Positions 26,581-36,285 of a stretch of 64,000 nucleotides of DNA are shown in pieces. Position 1 is the stretch's first letter, and the number at the start of each line of letters is the position of its first letter. The notes under the pieces were generated by a model that was not told the DNA's origin, searched no databases, and saw only the letters and a list, made by a program, of their open reading frames with translations. This stretch comes from Trabulsiella guamensis ATCC 49490 (lineage in GTDB: Bacteria; Pseudomonadota; Gammaproteobacteria; Enterobacterales; Enterobacteriaceae), in contig NZ_JMTB01000114.1 of NCBI RefSeq assembly GCF_000734965.1, positions 1-64,000 on the forward strand. The letters are read 5' to 3'. A program made the translations under genes and the position numbers.

Positions 26581-27267
26581 TCACGATACCTGATAACGGT
26601 ATCCCAGACCATGCACCGTTCGGATTAGCTGGGGGTGATTAGCATCCACTTCTATCACTTTACGTAACCGGGAAATATGCTGATCGAGTGTGCGACTGTT
26701 AGGCAAGTAATCGTAGCCCCAGGCGGCGTCAAATAACATGTCGCGCGTTACCACCTGATTTTTATGCCGTTGCAGACAGCTCAGGATATGCACTTCCCGC
26801 AGCGTCAGTTCCAGTTTTTGCTCGCCACGCCACGCACAAAGTTCGTTGGGGTAAACGGTTAAATCGCCGAAAGGAAAGCTAATGTTGGGCTGGCTGGCGT
26901 TATGACTCAGGCATCGCCGGGCAATGGTTTTAATTCGCGCCCGCAACTCATGAATACCAAACGGTTTGCTGATGTAATCATCCGCGCCCAGTTCCAGCCC
27001 CACAACGCGGTCGATCTCTTCATCTTTGGCGGAGAGAAATACAATCGGAATGTGTTCGTCGTGGCGGCGTATTTCCCGGCAGACCGAATAACCGTCCATT
27101 TCGGGCATCATGATATCCAGCAGGACAAAATCCGGCTTGTCGCGATGATAACTCTCCAGCGCCGCTCGCCCGTCAGGCGCGGCAACAAGGGTATAGCCTT
27201 CGCGCGACAGCGCATCCACCAGGCCCTGGCGAATGTTAGTATCATCTTCCGCAATTAATATCTTCAT
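26581..27267 (-). CDS. OmpR/PhoB-family response regulator (unnamed)
   Basis: 228-residue regulator with a receiver domain (acidic pocket Glu7/Asp8/Asp9, phospho-acceptor Asp51 in LLDIMMPEMDG, Lys of KPFGIHEL) and a winged-helix DNA-binding domain (LTLREVHILSCLQRH, RTLDQHISRLRKVIE). It is translated just after the kinase gene with a 4-nt gap. I do not recognise it as one of the named E. coli regulators. Phased TTGTCAA repeats upstream of the VWA gene are candidate targets. Confidence 0.93.
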   Translation of the reverse strand: MKILIAEDDTNIRQGLVDALSREGYTLVAAPDGRAALESYHRDKPDFVLLDIMMPEMDGYSVCREIRRHDEHIPIVFLSAKDEEIDRVVGLELGADDYISKPFGIHELRARIKTIARRCLSHNASQPNISFPFGDLTVYPNELCAWRGEQKLELTLREVHILSCLQRHKNQVVTRDMLFDAAWGYDYLPNSRTLDQHISRLRKVIEVDANHPQLIRTVHGLGYRYQVS

Positions 27268-27271
27268 TATG

Positions 27272-28768
27272 TCATCCTTGCGGTAAGGTCAGCGTAAAAC
27301 GGACACCGGGGTTTTCCTGCGTGACGCGTATCTCCCCATGCAGGCGTTGCGCCAGTTGTGAGGCGATGGTCAGTCCGATGCCGGTGCCAGAAACCCCTTC
27401 GGTAATTGACGATTTTACCCGGTAGAACGGGCGGAAAATCATCTTCATCTCTTTTTCCGCGATACCCGGCCCATAATCACGAACGGCGATTTCGACGCGG
27501 TCCGTTAATGTCTGCACGTTAATATCCACTCGCTTGCCCAGCGCGGCATATTTTTCGGCATTGCTCAGGAAGTTACTGACAATTTGCGTAATGGCGTCGC
27601 GATCGGTATGCAGTGTGATATCTGGCGGACAGGTCATTTCAATTACCATTCCCCTGGCGTGGAAGGCCGGAGTAAAGATATGGGTGATCTCTGCCATCAG
27701 GCGGGGGATATCTACCGTCTGCAAATGTGTTTTGGGTGCTCGCGTAAAGGTCAGGATGTTCTGGATAAGCCGTGATAAGCGCTGCCCTTCCTGGGTGATG
27801 ACATCCAGATAGCGTTGCTCGTGCGTTTGCTCATCGTCCAACCCTTCTCGCAACAGTTCGGCATACAGCGTGATGTTGGTCAGGGGGGTTTTCAGCTCAT
27901 GCGACACCTGGCTGACAAAATCCACCTGCTGGCGCGCCTGGCGGGCGGAGCGGGTATATTCCCGCCACAGGGAATAGCCCAGCAGGGCCACCACCGCCAG
28001 TAACAAAATAATTAATGCACTGCCCCACAGCCAGACGTGGTAAAGCGGCGCCTTCACCCCATAAACGCTGATTTGCCACGTGGTCAGCGGGTATTCCAGC
28101 GTGCGGGTATCCAGTTCTGTTAACTGCTGCAGTTGCGCCGCTTTGTTCTGATAAAGCTGGCGACCGTTCTCGGTTACGCGCACAACCGGGTCGTCTTGTG
28201 CCTCGCTGACCTGAATACTATTGACGATGTCCATCATCAGTTGCACATAGGAGAGGCGAAAGCCGATGACCAGATTGCCCTTCTGTCGCCAGTAGAGCAG
28301 CAGCGGCTCCTGGGTTTCATGAGTGATAAACCAGCCGGCCTGCGGTGTTTCCTGCTCCGCATGGGGGATATGGCTGGTCAGCAGGCTGGGATCGTTAACC
28401 AGTGGTGTCAGTTGCCGCACCCACTCCCGCTCTTCGTTGCTTAACGGCTGACGTTCATCCGGGTAGAGCAGTTGGTTTTTGCGCAGGGTAAACACGGCAT
28501 TAATGTCCCTGTCCTGATCATTGAGCGCGGTAAGGGCCGTGGCATCGTCAGGATCGATAAAATCGCTGATGGCATGCAGGCGCGAGGCTTTTTGTTGCAG
28601 GAGATTTTCAATGCCTGCGGCGACGCGGGCGGTCTCCGCTTCAGCAAGGGTCTGCGTCTGGTAATGGCGTAACAGCACCTCATGCTCCAGCGTACGGATG
28701 CCCAGATAAGCAAGCAGAATAAAAAACATCACGGTAGCGATGAGATATACCAGCTTGTTTCTGAGCAT
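27272..28768 (-). CDS. Membrane sensor histidine kinase (unnamed)
   Basis: 498-residue kinase. Membrane segment 1 is at about residues 6-24 and segment 2 at about 247-267, leaving a 220-residue periplasmic sensor domain. The H-box SHELKTPLTNI has His290, and the ATPase domain has an N-box (SNFLSNAEKYA), DYGPGIA and GTGIGLTIA. AAGGAG precedes the ATG. It lies 17 nt after a secreted VWA protein gene and 4 nt before the regulator gene, so the VWA protein may supply or modulate the periplasmic signal. This link is inference. Confidence 0.93.
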   Translation of the reverse strand: MLRNKLVYLIATVMFFILLAYLGIRTLEHEVLLRHYQTQTLAEAETARVAAGIENLLQQKASRLHAISDFIDPDDATALTALNDQDRDINAVFTLRKNQLLYPDERQPLSNEEREWVRQLTPLVNDPSLLTSHIPHAEQETPQAGWFITHETQEPLLLYWRQKGNLVIGFRLSYVQLMMDIVNSIQVSEAQDDPVVRVTENGRQLYQNKAAQLQQLTELDTRTLEYPLTTWQISVYGVKAPLYHVWLWGSALIILLLAVVALLGYSLWREYTRSARQARQQVDFVSQVSHELKTPLTNITLYAELLREGLDDEQTHEQRYLDVITQEGQRLSRLIQNILTFTRAPKTHLQTVDIPRLMAEITHIFTPAFHARGMVIEMTCPPDITLHTDRDAITQIVSNFLSNAEKYAALGKRVDINVQTLTDRVEIAVRDYGPGIAEKEMKMIFRPFYRVKSSITEGVSGTGIGLTIASQLAQRLHGEIRVTQENPGVRFTLTLPQG

Positions 28769-28785
28769 CCGGCACTCCTTGTGGA

Positions 28786-30129
28786 TCAGTTCGATTTCGA
28801 CTTCTGGTTTTTGGTGTTGTAATTCTGCTCTTTCAGCGACTTACGAGACACTTCTTTGCTTTCGGTTTCCATTTTTCCCAGTACTTCGAGGTTTTCCTGC
28901 GCGCTGGCTTGCGCTTTCATCCTCGCGGCGGGTGCGCTGACGGGCAGGGAATTCAGTTCATCGGAACTCTGACGCAAGACCGCTTTCGCCTCATCCATTT
29001 TGCCTTCGTCGATAAGCTCCAGCGCCCGCTCATTCTCAATCGCCGATTTCTGAATCGCGGAATCCACAATCACCTCATCGACCTGTTCTTTCTGGACTTC
29101 ACTGGCCGAGGCGGTATAGCGCATCGCCAGTTTTTCGTCCCAGCGATCTTTCTGTTTCGTGACCAGGTTGCTATAGCTGACGTTCACGTCGGCCAGCGGC
29201 TTGCTCTGTGCCGCGCTGCCTTTTGCCGGAAGTACCTCCAGCATCACGTATTTTTCCTGATTTGCGTACAGCTGATTCAGTTTCACGGTGACGGTATCGC
29301 CGCGAATTTCGCCTTCGCGACCCAGCAGGCGCAGCGGTTTGACGTTATCGGCCATCCTGATTTCGACGACCACATCCTGCGCAACAACGGACATCACATC
29401 GCCGAATTCATGGGCGAAGGCCTTTTCCAGATCGCTCGTGTTCTGTACGAAAACATGGTTACCGTCGCTGTACTGGGCAATCGCCGCCATCAGATCTTCA
29501 TTGTAGCCATCGCCAATGCCCATCGTCGTGATAGCAATCCCTTTGCTGGCGGCGATTTTTCCCAGTTCTGCCAGCTCACCGGTGGTTGACGGACCAACGT
29601 TCGCCTGCCCGTCGGAGAGCAGAATAATGCGGTTAACCTGATCTTTTTTCAGGTATTTACTGGCTTCTTTAATGCCACGACTGACGCCTGCAAACAATGC
29701 GGTACCACCCCGCGCGGTGACGCGTTCGCGGATCTGGCTAATCAGTGCTGCTTTATTGCTCACTTTGGCTGGTGGCACAATGACATCCACCACATCGTCA
29801 TAAATCACCACTGACAGCGTGTCCTGACTGCTGAGGGTATTCACCGCCATCACGGCCGCTTCTTTGGCTTGTTCGATACGATCGCCGCTCATAGAGCCGG
29901 AACGGTCAATGACCAGCGCGAGATTAATAGGGCTGCGTTTGCCGGCGTTCAGCGGAAAACCCACCAGCGACACTTTCAGGTAGTTTTTGTCTTGCGAGTT
30001 TTCCAGCACTACGGGAGAGGCCAGTTCTGATTTGATCGCCACTTTCTGGACGGGTTCCTGCGCGCCTGCGCCCGTCGTCATGACCTGCAGACTGAGCGCC
30101 AGGAAGGTGAAGAGGTGTTTGAGATTCAC
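28786..30129 (-). CDS. Secreted von Willebrand factor type A domain protein
   Basis: 447-residue exported protein. I start it at GTG 30129 because AAGGAG lies seven nt upstream and a signal peptide (hydrophobic LFTFLALSLQVM, cut near GAGA/QEP at residue 23) follows directly; an ATG 33 nt upstream has no such site. The VWA domain begins at about 65 with the MIDAS DRSGSMSG (Asp75, Ser77, Ser79), then GGTALF and LLSDGQANVG. The C-terminal 130 residues are a charged, helical region. It heads an operon with the kinase and regulator. The role is unknown; metal-dependent protein binding in the periplasm is likely from the fold. Confidence 0.85.
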   Translation of the reverse strand: MNLKHLFTFLALSLQVMTTGAGAQEPVQKVAIKSELASPVVLENSQDKNYLKVSLVGFPLNAGKRSPINLALVIDRSGSMSGDRIEQAKEAAVMAVNTLSSQDTLSVVIYDDVVDVIVPPAKVSNKAALISQIRERVTARGGTALFAGVSRGIKEASKYLKKDQVNRIILLSDGQANVGPSTTGELAELGKIAASKGIAITTMGIGDGYNEDLMAAIAQYSDGNHVFVQNTSDLEKAFAHEFGDVMSVVAQDVVVEIRMADNVKPLRLLGREGEIRGDTVTVKLNQLYANQEKYVMLEVLPAKGSAAQSKPLADVNVSYSNLVTKQKDRWDEKLAMRYTASASEVQKEQVDEVIVDSAIQKSAIENERALELIDEGKMDEAKAVLRQSSDELNSLPVSAPAARMKAQASAQENLEVLGKMETESKEVSRKSLKEQNYNTKNQKSKSN

Positions 30130-30140
30130 GATACGTCTCC

Positions 30141-30224
30141 TTGTCAAAAGAATCGAATCCATTCTTATGCGTTCAGAAGCCCGGTTGGTCTGTTATCTGT
30201 ATAAAGTTGTCAAAAAATTGTCAA
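30141..30224. promoter_or_regulatory. Phased TTGTCAA repeats and promoter upstream of the VWA operon
   Basis: TTGTCAA occurs at 30141-30147, 30207-30213 and 30218-30224. The last two are 11 bp apart (7-bp unit, 4-bp gap), the usual geometry for OmpR/PhoB-type regulators, and the first is 66 bp away, six turns in phase. On the minus strand a TTGACA with TATACA about 15 nt downstream may be the promoter. Autoregulation by the adjacent regulator is inference. Confidence 0.5.
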
Positions 30225-30252
30225 AACAGCGTGTTCCAGAAACGAAAATGGC

Positions 30253-30283
30253 GCCGGACACAACGGTCTCCGGCGCCACGCCA
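30253..30283 (-). terminator. Hairpin downstream of fdoI
   Basis: GGCGCCGGA/TCCGGCGCC stem with a loop of about ten nt, followed on the minus strand by ATTTTCGTTT. It separates the fdoGHI operon from the inserted VWA-kinase-regulator operon. Confidence 0.65.
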
Positions 30284-30302
30284 TGCACTTCAGGGACGTA
30301 AT

Positions 30303-30938
30303 TTACGGGATAGTTTTATCCTGTTTTTCACGCACCTCACGGTACCAGCGGGGGTGATGTTTTCTTGCCCACGCTTTGGTGACCCAGCCTTCAACCATCG
30401 CAGTAATGGTGCCTTTCACCCACAGAGCGGCGTAGATATGCACCATGATAACCACAATCAGCGCTACGGCCGCAAATGAATGCAGCATTAACCCAAATCG
30501 GATCACAGGAATGGAGAACGCTGGCGCAAAGTACGGACGCCAGATAATCACACCGCTGACCAGTAACAGCACCAGCAGGATAATCGCCGCCCAGAAAACA
30601 CATTTCTGACCGAAGTTGTACCGTCCGGTATCGCCCACTTCATCGTTGACGACGATCTTGCGAATATTCTTCGCCCAGAAGATATCGTCACGATTGATCA
30701 GGTTGTGATGCCAGTAACGGAAGAACATGATGATGAATGAAGCAAACATCACCACGCCAACGAACGGATGCAGAATACGCGCCAGCTGCGGCGTACCGAG
30801 AATGTGCATCAACCAGTTAAAGGACGGGAAGAAAAAGCCCAGCCCGCTTACCGCCGCCAGAACGAAGCAGAAAGCGGTTATCCAGTGGTTGATACGCTCC
30901 GGCGCCGTGTAGCGCACGATGGTGTCACGTCTTTTCAT
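30303..30938 (-). CDS. fdoI: Formate dehydrogenase-O cytochrome b556 subunit
   Basis: Membrane subunit that carries two b hemes and passes electrons from FdoH to quinone. The 211 residues equal E. coli. It has four membrane segments (for example [18 protein letters not shown] and [19 protein letters not shown]) with several His in or near them (INHW, ILHPF, MLHSFAA, MVHIYA). The start overlaps the fdoH stop by 4 nt. Confidence 0.96.
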   Translation of the reverse strand: MKRRDTIVRYTAPERINHWITAFCFVLAAVSGLGFFFPSFNWLMHILGTPQLARILHPFVGVVMFASFIIMFFRYWHHNLINRDDIFWAKNIRKIVVNDEVGDTGRYNFGQKCVFWAAIILLVLLLVSGVIIWRPYFAPAFSIPVIRFGLMLHSFAAVALIVVIMVHIYAALWVKGTITAMVEGWVTKAWARKHHPRWYREVREKQDKTIP

Positions 30939-31837
30939 TTGCGCACCTCGTCTTTCTCTTCGTGGAGGTTATCATCTTCCTCTTCCGCACGGTTCGGACC
31001 GACCCCGACATAGTGGAAGATGCTGGCGGCGAAGGTGGCCGCAAAGCCGATAGCGGCCAGCGGTTTCCAGACTCCTTTCCAGAACTTCACGGTTTCGCTG
31101 ATCGCCGGGTTTTCCGGCAGGCCGTGGTACAGATTCGGCTTGTCAGCGTGATGGAGGACGTACATGACGTGCGTACCACCAACACCCGCCGGATCGTACA
31201 GGCCCGCGTTGTCATAACCACGGGTTTTCAGCTCGCTCACACGCTCGCTGGCGAGGGTTTTCATCTCTTCCTTCGAGCCAAAGTGGATAGCACCCGTCGG
31301 GCAGGTTTTCACGCAGGCCGGTTCCTGGCCCACCACCACACGGTCGACGCACAGCGTACATTTATAGACGCGATTGTCTTCCGGGTTGAGGCGCGGCACA
31401 TCGAACGGGCAACCGGCGATGCAGTAGCCACAACCAATGCACTGCTCGGACTGGAAATCGACGATGCCGTTAGCGTACTGAATGATAGCGCCTTCAGCCG
31501 GGCAGGCTTTCAGACAGCCCGGATCAGCACAGTGCATGCAGCCATCCTTACGGATGAGCCATTCCAGTTTGTCGTTTTGCTCCACTTCCGAGAAGCGCAT
31601 CACCGTCCAGGATTTGGCGGTCAAATCGGCGGGGTTATCGTACACCCCGACGTTGTGTCCCACTTCATCACGCAGGTCGTTCCATTCCGAACAGGCCACC
31701 TGACAGGCTTTACAGCCGATACAGGTCGTGACGTCAATGAGCTTCGCCACTTCCTGCTGGTGATCCCGCGCCTGTGGCGCGGGGGTGAAACCGTTAGTCG
31801 CGGAACGACGAATAATGTCTTGCGATTGATAAGCCAT
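30935..31837 (-). CDS. fdoH: Formate dehydrogenase-O iron-sulfur subunit
   Basis: Electron-transfer subunit with four [4Fe-4S] clusters facing the periplasm. The 300 residues match E. coli. Cys-rich motifs appear in order as [35 protein letters not shown] and [22 protein letters not shown]-terminal membrane helix lies at about residues 255-280 ([20 protein letters not shown]). It is between fdoG and fdoI in the operon. Confidence 0.96.
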   Translation of the reverse strand: MAYQSQDIIRRSATNGFTPAPQARDHQQEVAKLIDVTTCIGCKACQVACSEWNDLRDEVGHNVGVYDNPADLTAKSWTVMRFSEVEQNDKLEWLIRKDGCMHCADPGCLKACPAEGAIIQYANGIVDFQSEQCIGCGYCIAGCPFDVPRLNPEDNRVYKCTLCVDRVVVGQEPACVKTCPTGAIHFGSKEEMKTLASERVSELKTRGYDNAGLYDPAGVGGTHVMYVLHHADKPNLYHGLPENPAISETVKFWKGVWKPLAAIGFAATFAASIFHYVGVGPNRAEEEDDNLHEEKDEVRK

Positions 31838-31849
31838 AAGTCGTCTCCG

Positions 31850-34800
31850 TTACACCTTTTCCACGTTCACGAGGAAGGCCTTGAACTCCGGCGTCTGCGT
31901 GTTCGCATCACCGACGAACGGCGTCAGCGTATTGGCAATAAAGCCTTTTTTCGCCACACCTTCATAGCCCCAGTGGATCGGAATGCCGATAGTATCGATA
32001 TCTTTCCCGTCTGCCTTCAGCGTGCGAATGCGCTTGGTCACCACCGCTTTGGCCTTGATATAGCCGCGGTTGGAGGAGACTTTCACGGTATCGCCCTGGC
32101 TGATGCCAAGCTTGTTAGCGAGTTTCTCGCCAATTTCCACAAACTGCTCCGGTTGCGCGATGGCGTTCAACAGCGCGTGCTTGGTCCAGTAGTGGAAATG
32201 CTCGGTCAGACGGTAAGTTGTACCGACGTACGGGAACTGATCTGCTTTGCCCAGCGCTTCCATATCATCTTTAAAGATACGGGCCGCCGGGTTAGAGATA
32301 ACCTTCGGATGCAGTGGGTTGGTACCTAACGGCGTTTCAAACGGCTCGTAATGTTCCGGGAACGGCCCTTCGGCCATTTTATCCACGGCGAACAGACGAC
32401 CCATCCCTTCCGGTTGCATGATAAACGGCCCGACATCACTGCCTGGCGCCGCGGTGCTGTAGTCCGCAATATCCACACCGCCCCATTTCGCGCCGTCCCA
32501 TTTCAGCAACTGACGCTTCGGATCCCACGGGTTGCCCTGCGGGTCAGCGGAAGCACGGTTGTACAGGATGCGGCGATTGAGCGGCCACGCCCACGCCCAG
32601 CCGAGCGTATTGCCCAGCCCAGACGGGTCGGCGTTATCGCGGTTGGCCATCTGGTTGCCGTTCGGCGTCCAGCTGCCAGCGAAGATCCAGCAGCCGCTGG
32701 ATGTGGTGCCGTCGTCACGCAGTTGGGCAAACGAGCTTAACTGCTGGCCTTTCTTAACGATTACCGCGCCGGTTGCCGGGTCGGTGATATCCGCCAGTGC
32801 TTTACCGTTGCTCTCCATCGCCACTTCTTCAGACGATGGTTCGTCAGGCGTGGAATAGTTCCAGGTCATATTGAGTACCGGCTCAGGCACCGGACCGCCT
32901 TCGGTGGCATACATCTTGCGCAGACGCAGGAAGATGCCCGCGAGGATTTCACCGTCAGTTTTGGCGATCCCCGGTGCGTCCGCGCCTTTCCAGTGCCACT
33001 GCAGCCAGCGACCAGAGTTGACGATAGAACCGTTCTCCTCCGCAAAGCAAGTGGATGGCAGGCGGAACACTTCAGTCTGGATTTTCGACGGATCAACATC
33101 GTTCGATTCGCCGTGGTTCTGCCAGAACGTTGACGTTTCGGTATTGAGCGGATCGATCGTCACCAGGAATTTCAGTTTCGACAGTGCCGCAACCACCTTG
33201 TTCTTGTTCGGGAACGAGGCCACCGGGTTAAAGCCCTGGCAGAGGTAGCCGTTAACCTGGCCTTTATACATCATGTCGAAATACTGCAGGACGTCGTAGC
33301 CTTTGTCCCACTTCGGCAGCCAGTCAAAGCCCCAGTTGTTTTCAGCTGTCGCTTTGTCGCCGAAGAACGACTTCATCATCGAGACGAAGAATTTCGGGTA
33401 ATTGCCCCAGTAGTTAACCTGACCCTCCAGCAGCGGTTTCGGCGTGTTGGCGGCGAGATACGTCTGCAGGTCAGTCTGTTTTTCGCTCGGCAGGGTCATA
33501 TAACCCGGCAGGCTCTGTGACAGCAGACCGAGATCGGTCAGGCCCTGAATGTTGGAGTGACCGCGCAGGGCGTTTACGCCGCCGCCAGCCATCCCCATGT
33601 TGCCCAGCAGCAACTGAACCATCGCCATCGTACGAATGTTCTGCGCACCGATGGAGTGTTGCGTCCAGCCGAGGGCGTAGAGGAACGACGCGGTTTTATC
33701 TTTTGCGCTGGTTTCTGCGATGTATTCGCATACTTTCAGGAAATCTGCCTTCGGCGTACCGCAGATGGTTTCAACCATTTCTGGCGTATAACGGGAAACG
33801 TGCTCTTTGAGTAAATTCCAGACGCAACGCGGATGGCTTAAGGTCAGGTCGCGTTTCGCGTGACCGTTCTCATCCATCTCGTAGTTCCAGCTGGTTTTAT
33901 CGTACTTGCGTTTATCCGCGTCATAGCCGGTGAAAAGACCGTCTTCAAAGCCATAGTCTTCACGCACGATGAGGCTGGCGTTGGTATAAGCTTCGACGTA
34001 TTCACGGTTAATTTTGTTATTGGTGATCAGGTACAGCAACACGCCTGACAGGAAAGCAATGTCAGTACCGGAACGAATCGGTGTATAGAAATCGGCCACG
34101 GATGCCGTACGCGTGAAACGCGGATCGATCACAATCAGCTTCGCGCCGTTGTGGATCTTCGCTTCCATCGCCCAGCGGAACCCTACCGGGTGCGCTTCGG
34201 CGGCGTTACCGCCCATCACCACGATCAGGTTGGCATTCTTCATGTCGACCCAGTGGTTGGTCATCGCACCGCGACCAAATGTTGGAGCAAGACTTGCTAC
34301 CGTTGGTCCGTGTCAGACACGCGCCTGGTTATCAACCGCGAGCATACCGAGCGCGCGGGTAAATTTCTGGGTTAAATAGCCGGTTTCGTTACTGGATGCG
34401 GACGCACACAGCATGCCGGTGGAGAGCCAACGGTTAACCGTCGTGCCTTCCGCGTTTTGCGCGATAAAGTTGGCATCGCGATCGGCTTTCATCAGTTTAG
34501 CGATACGATCGAAAGCATCTTCCCAGCTAATTTGCTGCCATTTATCAGAACCCGGAGCGCGATATTCCGGATACTTCAAACGACTTTCGGAGTGGATAAA
34601 ATCAACCAGCCCGGCGCCTTTCGGACAGAGCGCACCACGACTTACCGGATGGTCCGGGTCCCCTTCAATATGGAAGATGGATGCTTTGGCGTTTTTAGCA
34701 CCGTCGCCGAGGCTATACATTAACAGCCCACAGCCCACGGAACAGTATGTACAGGTATTACGGGTTTCGCGGGTGCGCAACAGCTTGTACTGCCGCGTTT

Positions 34801-34900
34801 CCGCCAGTGCTGCGCCGGGTGCAAATCCCAGCGCCGCCGCCGTGGTGCCTGCCATACCGCCAGCGCAGATCTTAAAGAACTGCCTTCTGCTGACCTGCAT
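31850..34900 (-). CDS. fdoG: Formate dehydrogenase-O major subunit (selenoprotein)
   Basis: Catalytic subunit that oxidises formate to CO2 using bis-MGD, selenocysteine and a [4Fe-4S] cluster, exported by Tat. The start is ATG 34900 (AAGGAG upstream), giving 1016 residues as in E. coli. The twin-arginine motif SRRQFFK is at residues 4-10. The cluster motif is CTYCSVGCGLLM. A TGA at 34315-34313 falls at residue 196 in RV-U-HGPTV, the known Sec position; it is followed by the CACGGACCAACGG hairpin region typical of a bacterial SECIS. The frame is otherwise open and should be read as one gene, not a pseudogene. Confidence 0.97.
34313..34315 (-). other. Selenocysteine UGA codon of fdoG
   Basis: In-frame TGA (complement of 34313-34315) at codon 196. 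It needs SelB and tRNA-Sec for readthrough; the bases just downstream are nearly those of the E. coli fdnG/fdoG SECIS. Confidence 0.95.
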
Positions 34901-35062
34901 GGTTTGCTCCTTGTTTCTTTTAGACATTGTCACGTGTAGTTATTAGCCTTTGCGGATAACGCCACAAAGGTACAGAATTGGAGTTAATACCCTCATCTAT
35001 GGAGGGAATTGCACCAGAATACCACATTGTCGGTATACCTGTTCCAATACGGTTAATACAAA

Positions 35063-35899
35063 GTGAACAAAATCTATCCAAAACAAGTCAATAGTGTGAC
35101 GGATGTCACGGGGATGCGCCAAATCGCCCTCTGGAAGCGGCAGGATTTGCAACATTCTCAGCCAGACGAGTTAGCTGAAGAGGTTCCGGTTGCGCTGGTG
35201 TATAACGGCATTTCCCATGTGGTGATGATGGCCTCTCCGAAGGATCTGGAGCTTTTTGCTCTCGGTTTTTCATTATCCGAAGGGATTATCGAAAACCGAA
35301 GTGAAATTTACGGGATGGATGTGGTGCAAGCCTGCAATGGTCTGGAGGTGCAAATTGAACTCTCCAGTCGCCGGTTTATGGGGCTGAAAGCGCATCGTCG
35401 CGCCCTGGCGGGGCGCACCGGATGCGGCGTCTGCGGTGTGGAGCAACTGAACGAGATTGGCAAACCCATCTCGCCGTTGCCATTTACCCAGACTTTCGAT
35501 CTCCGTCATCTCGATCTGGCGCTTGAGCGCCTGAACGATGTGCAACCGATCGGCAGGCATACCGGTTGCACGCATGCCGCTGCATGGGTGATGCCATCGG
35601 GCGTGCTGGCGGGCGGTCATGAAGATGTCGGGCGGCATGTTGCTCTGGACAAACTCCTCGGACGCCGGGCGCTGGAAGAGGAACGCTGGTCGCAAGGGGC
35701 GGCGCTGGTGTCCAGCCGCGCCAGTTATGAAATGGTGCAGAAGTCGGCCATGTGTGGGGTGGAGATCCTGTTTGCAGTTTCCGCCGCAACCACGCTGGCG
35801 GTCGACGTGGCAGAGCGCTGCAATCTGACGCTGGTGGGCTTCTGCAAGCCCGGTCGGGCAACGATTTATACTCACCCGCAACGCCTGATTGCAGGCTAA
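35063..35899 (+). CDS. fdhD: Formate dehydrogenase accessory sulfurtransferase FdhD
   Basis: Transfers sulfur from IscS to the molybdenum of bis-MGD, which is essential for formate dehydrogenase activity. The 278 residues agree with E. coli (277). The catalytic pair Cys121 and Cys124 is in [12 protein letters not shown]. The start is GTG 35063 with no strong ribosome binding site, and the N-terminal 12 residues differ from E. coli. It is divergent from fdoG. Confidence 0.95.
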   Translation: MNKIYPKQVNSVTDVTGMRQIALWKRQDLQHSQPDELAEEVPVALVYNGISHVVMMASPKDLELFALGFSLSEGIIENRSEIYGMDVVQACNGLEVQIELSSRRFMGLKAHRRALAGRTGCGVCGVEQLNEIGKPISPLPFTQTFDLRHLDLALERLNDVQPIGRHTGCTHAAAWVMPSGVLAGGHEDVGRHVALDKLLGRRALEEERWSQGAALVSSRASYEMVQKSAMCGVEILFAVSAATTLAVDVAERCNLTLVGFCKPGRATIYTHPQRLIAG

Positions 35900-36027
35900 A
35901 ATTCATTCAATTTTTTTGAAAAAAGAGAGCAAATCCTTCCGCTTTTCGTTGATAGAGTCCGGCGCTATTATTTATCACATCAAGGCACAGCGCCTTATCT
36001 CAATAACGAAATTGAAGGGTTTATATC

Positions 36028-36240
36028 ATGAAAAGCATCAAAACTTTTGTCGCAGTTATCGCTCTCGCTACTACTTTCGGTTCTTTTGCTGCACAGAACG
36101 TGACGGCAACCAGCTCAACGCTTGATGGCGCAGAAGCGAAAATCGCCGCCCAGGCTCAGGCTGCGGGTGCATCGTCTTACACCATCACTGAAGCCTTCAG
36201 CGGCAACCGTGTTCACATGACGGCTGAACTGAACAAATAA
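36028..36240 (+). CDS. Small secreted YdgH/BhsA/McbA-family protein (DUF1471)
   Basis: 70-residue periplasmic protein with a signal peptide (MKSIKTFVAVIALATTFGSF, cut near FAA/QN) and the DUF1471 core GAEAKIAAQAQAAGASSYTI. Relatives respond to stress and influence surface properties and biofilm in E. coli; which paralogue this is cannot be settled. It is monocistronic, with a terminator directly downstream, between fdhD and the convergent frvR. Confidence 0.85.
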   Translation: MKSIKTFVAVIALATTFGSFAAQNVTATSSTLDGAEAKIAAQAQAAGASSYTITEAFSGNRVHMTAELNK

Positions 36241-36257
36241 AATCACAATTATTGTCG

Positions 36258-36283
36258 AAAGAGCGCCTCCGGGCGCTTTTTTT
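36258..36283 (+). terminator. Terminator of the DUF1471 gene
   Basis: AGCGCC/GGCGCT stem with a TCCG loop followed by T7 (36277-36283). The convergent frvR stop codon begins 3 nt later. Confidence 0.9.
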
Positions 36284-36285
36284 GT

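Noticed and set aside
31850-34900. fdoG seen as two fragments split by a stop codon
   Set aside because: The stop is a TGA at the known selenocysteine position, with SECIS-like downstream sequence, so the gene is intact.
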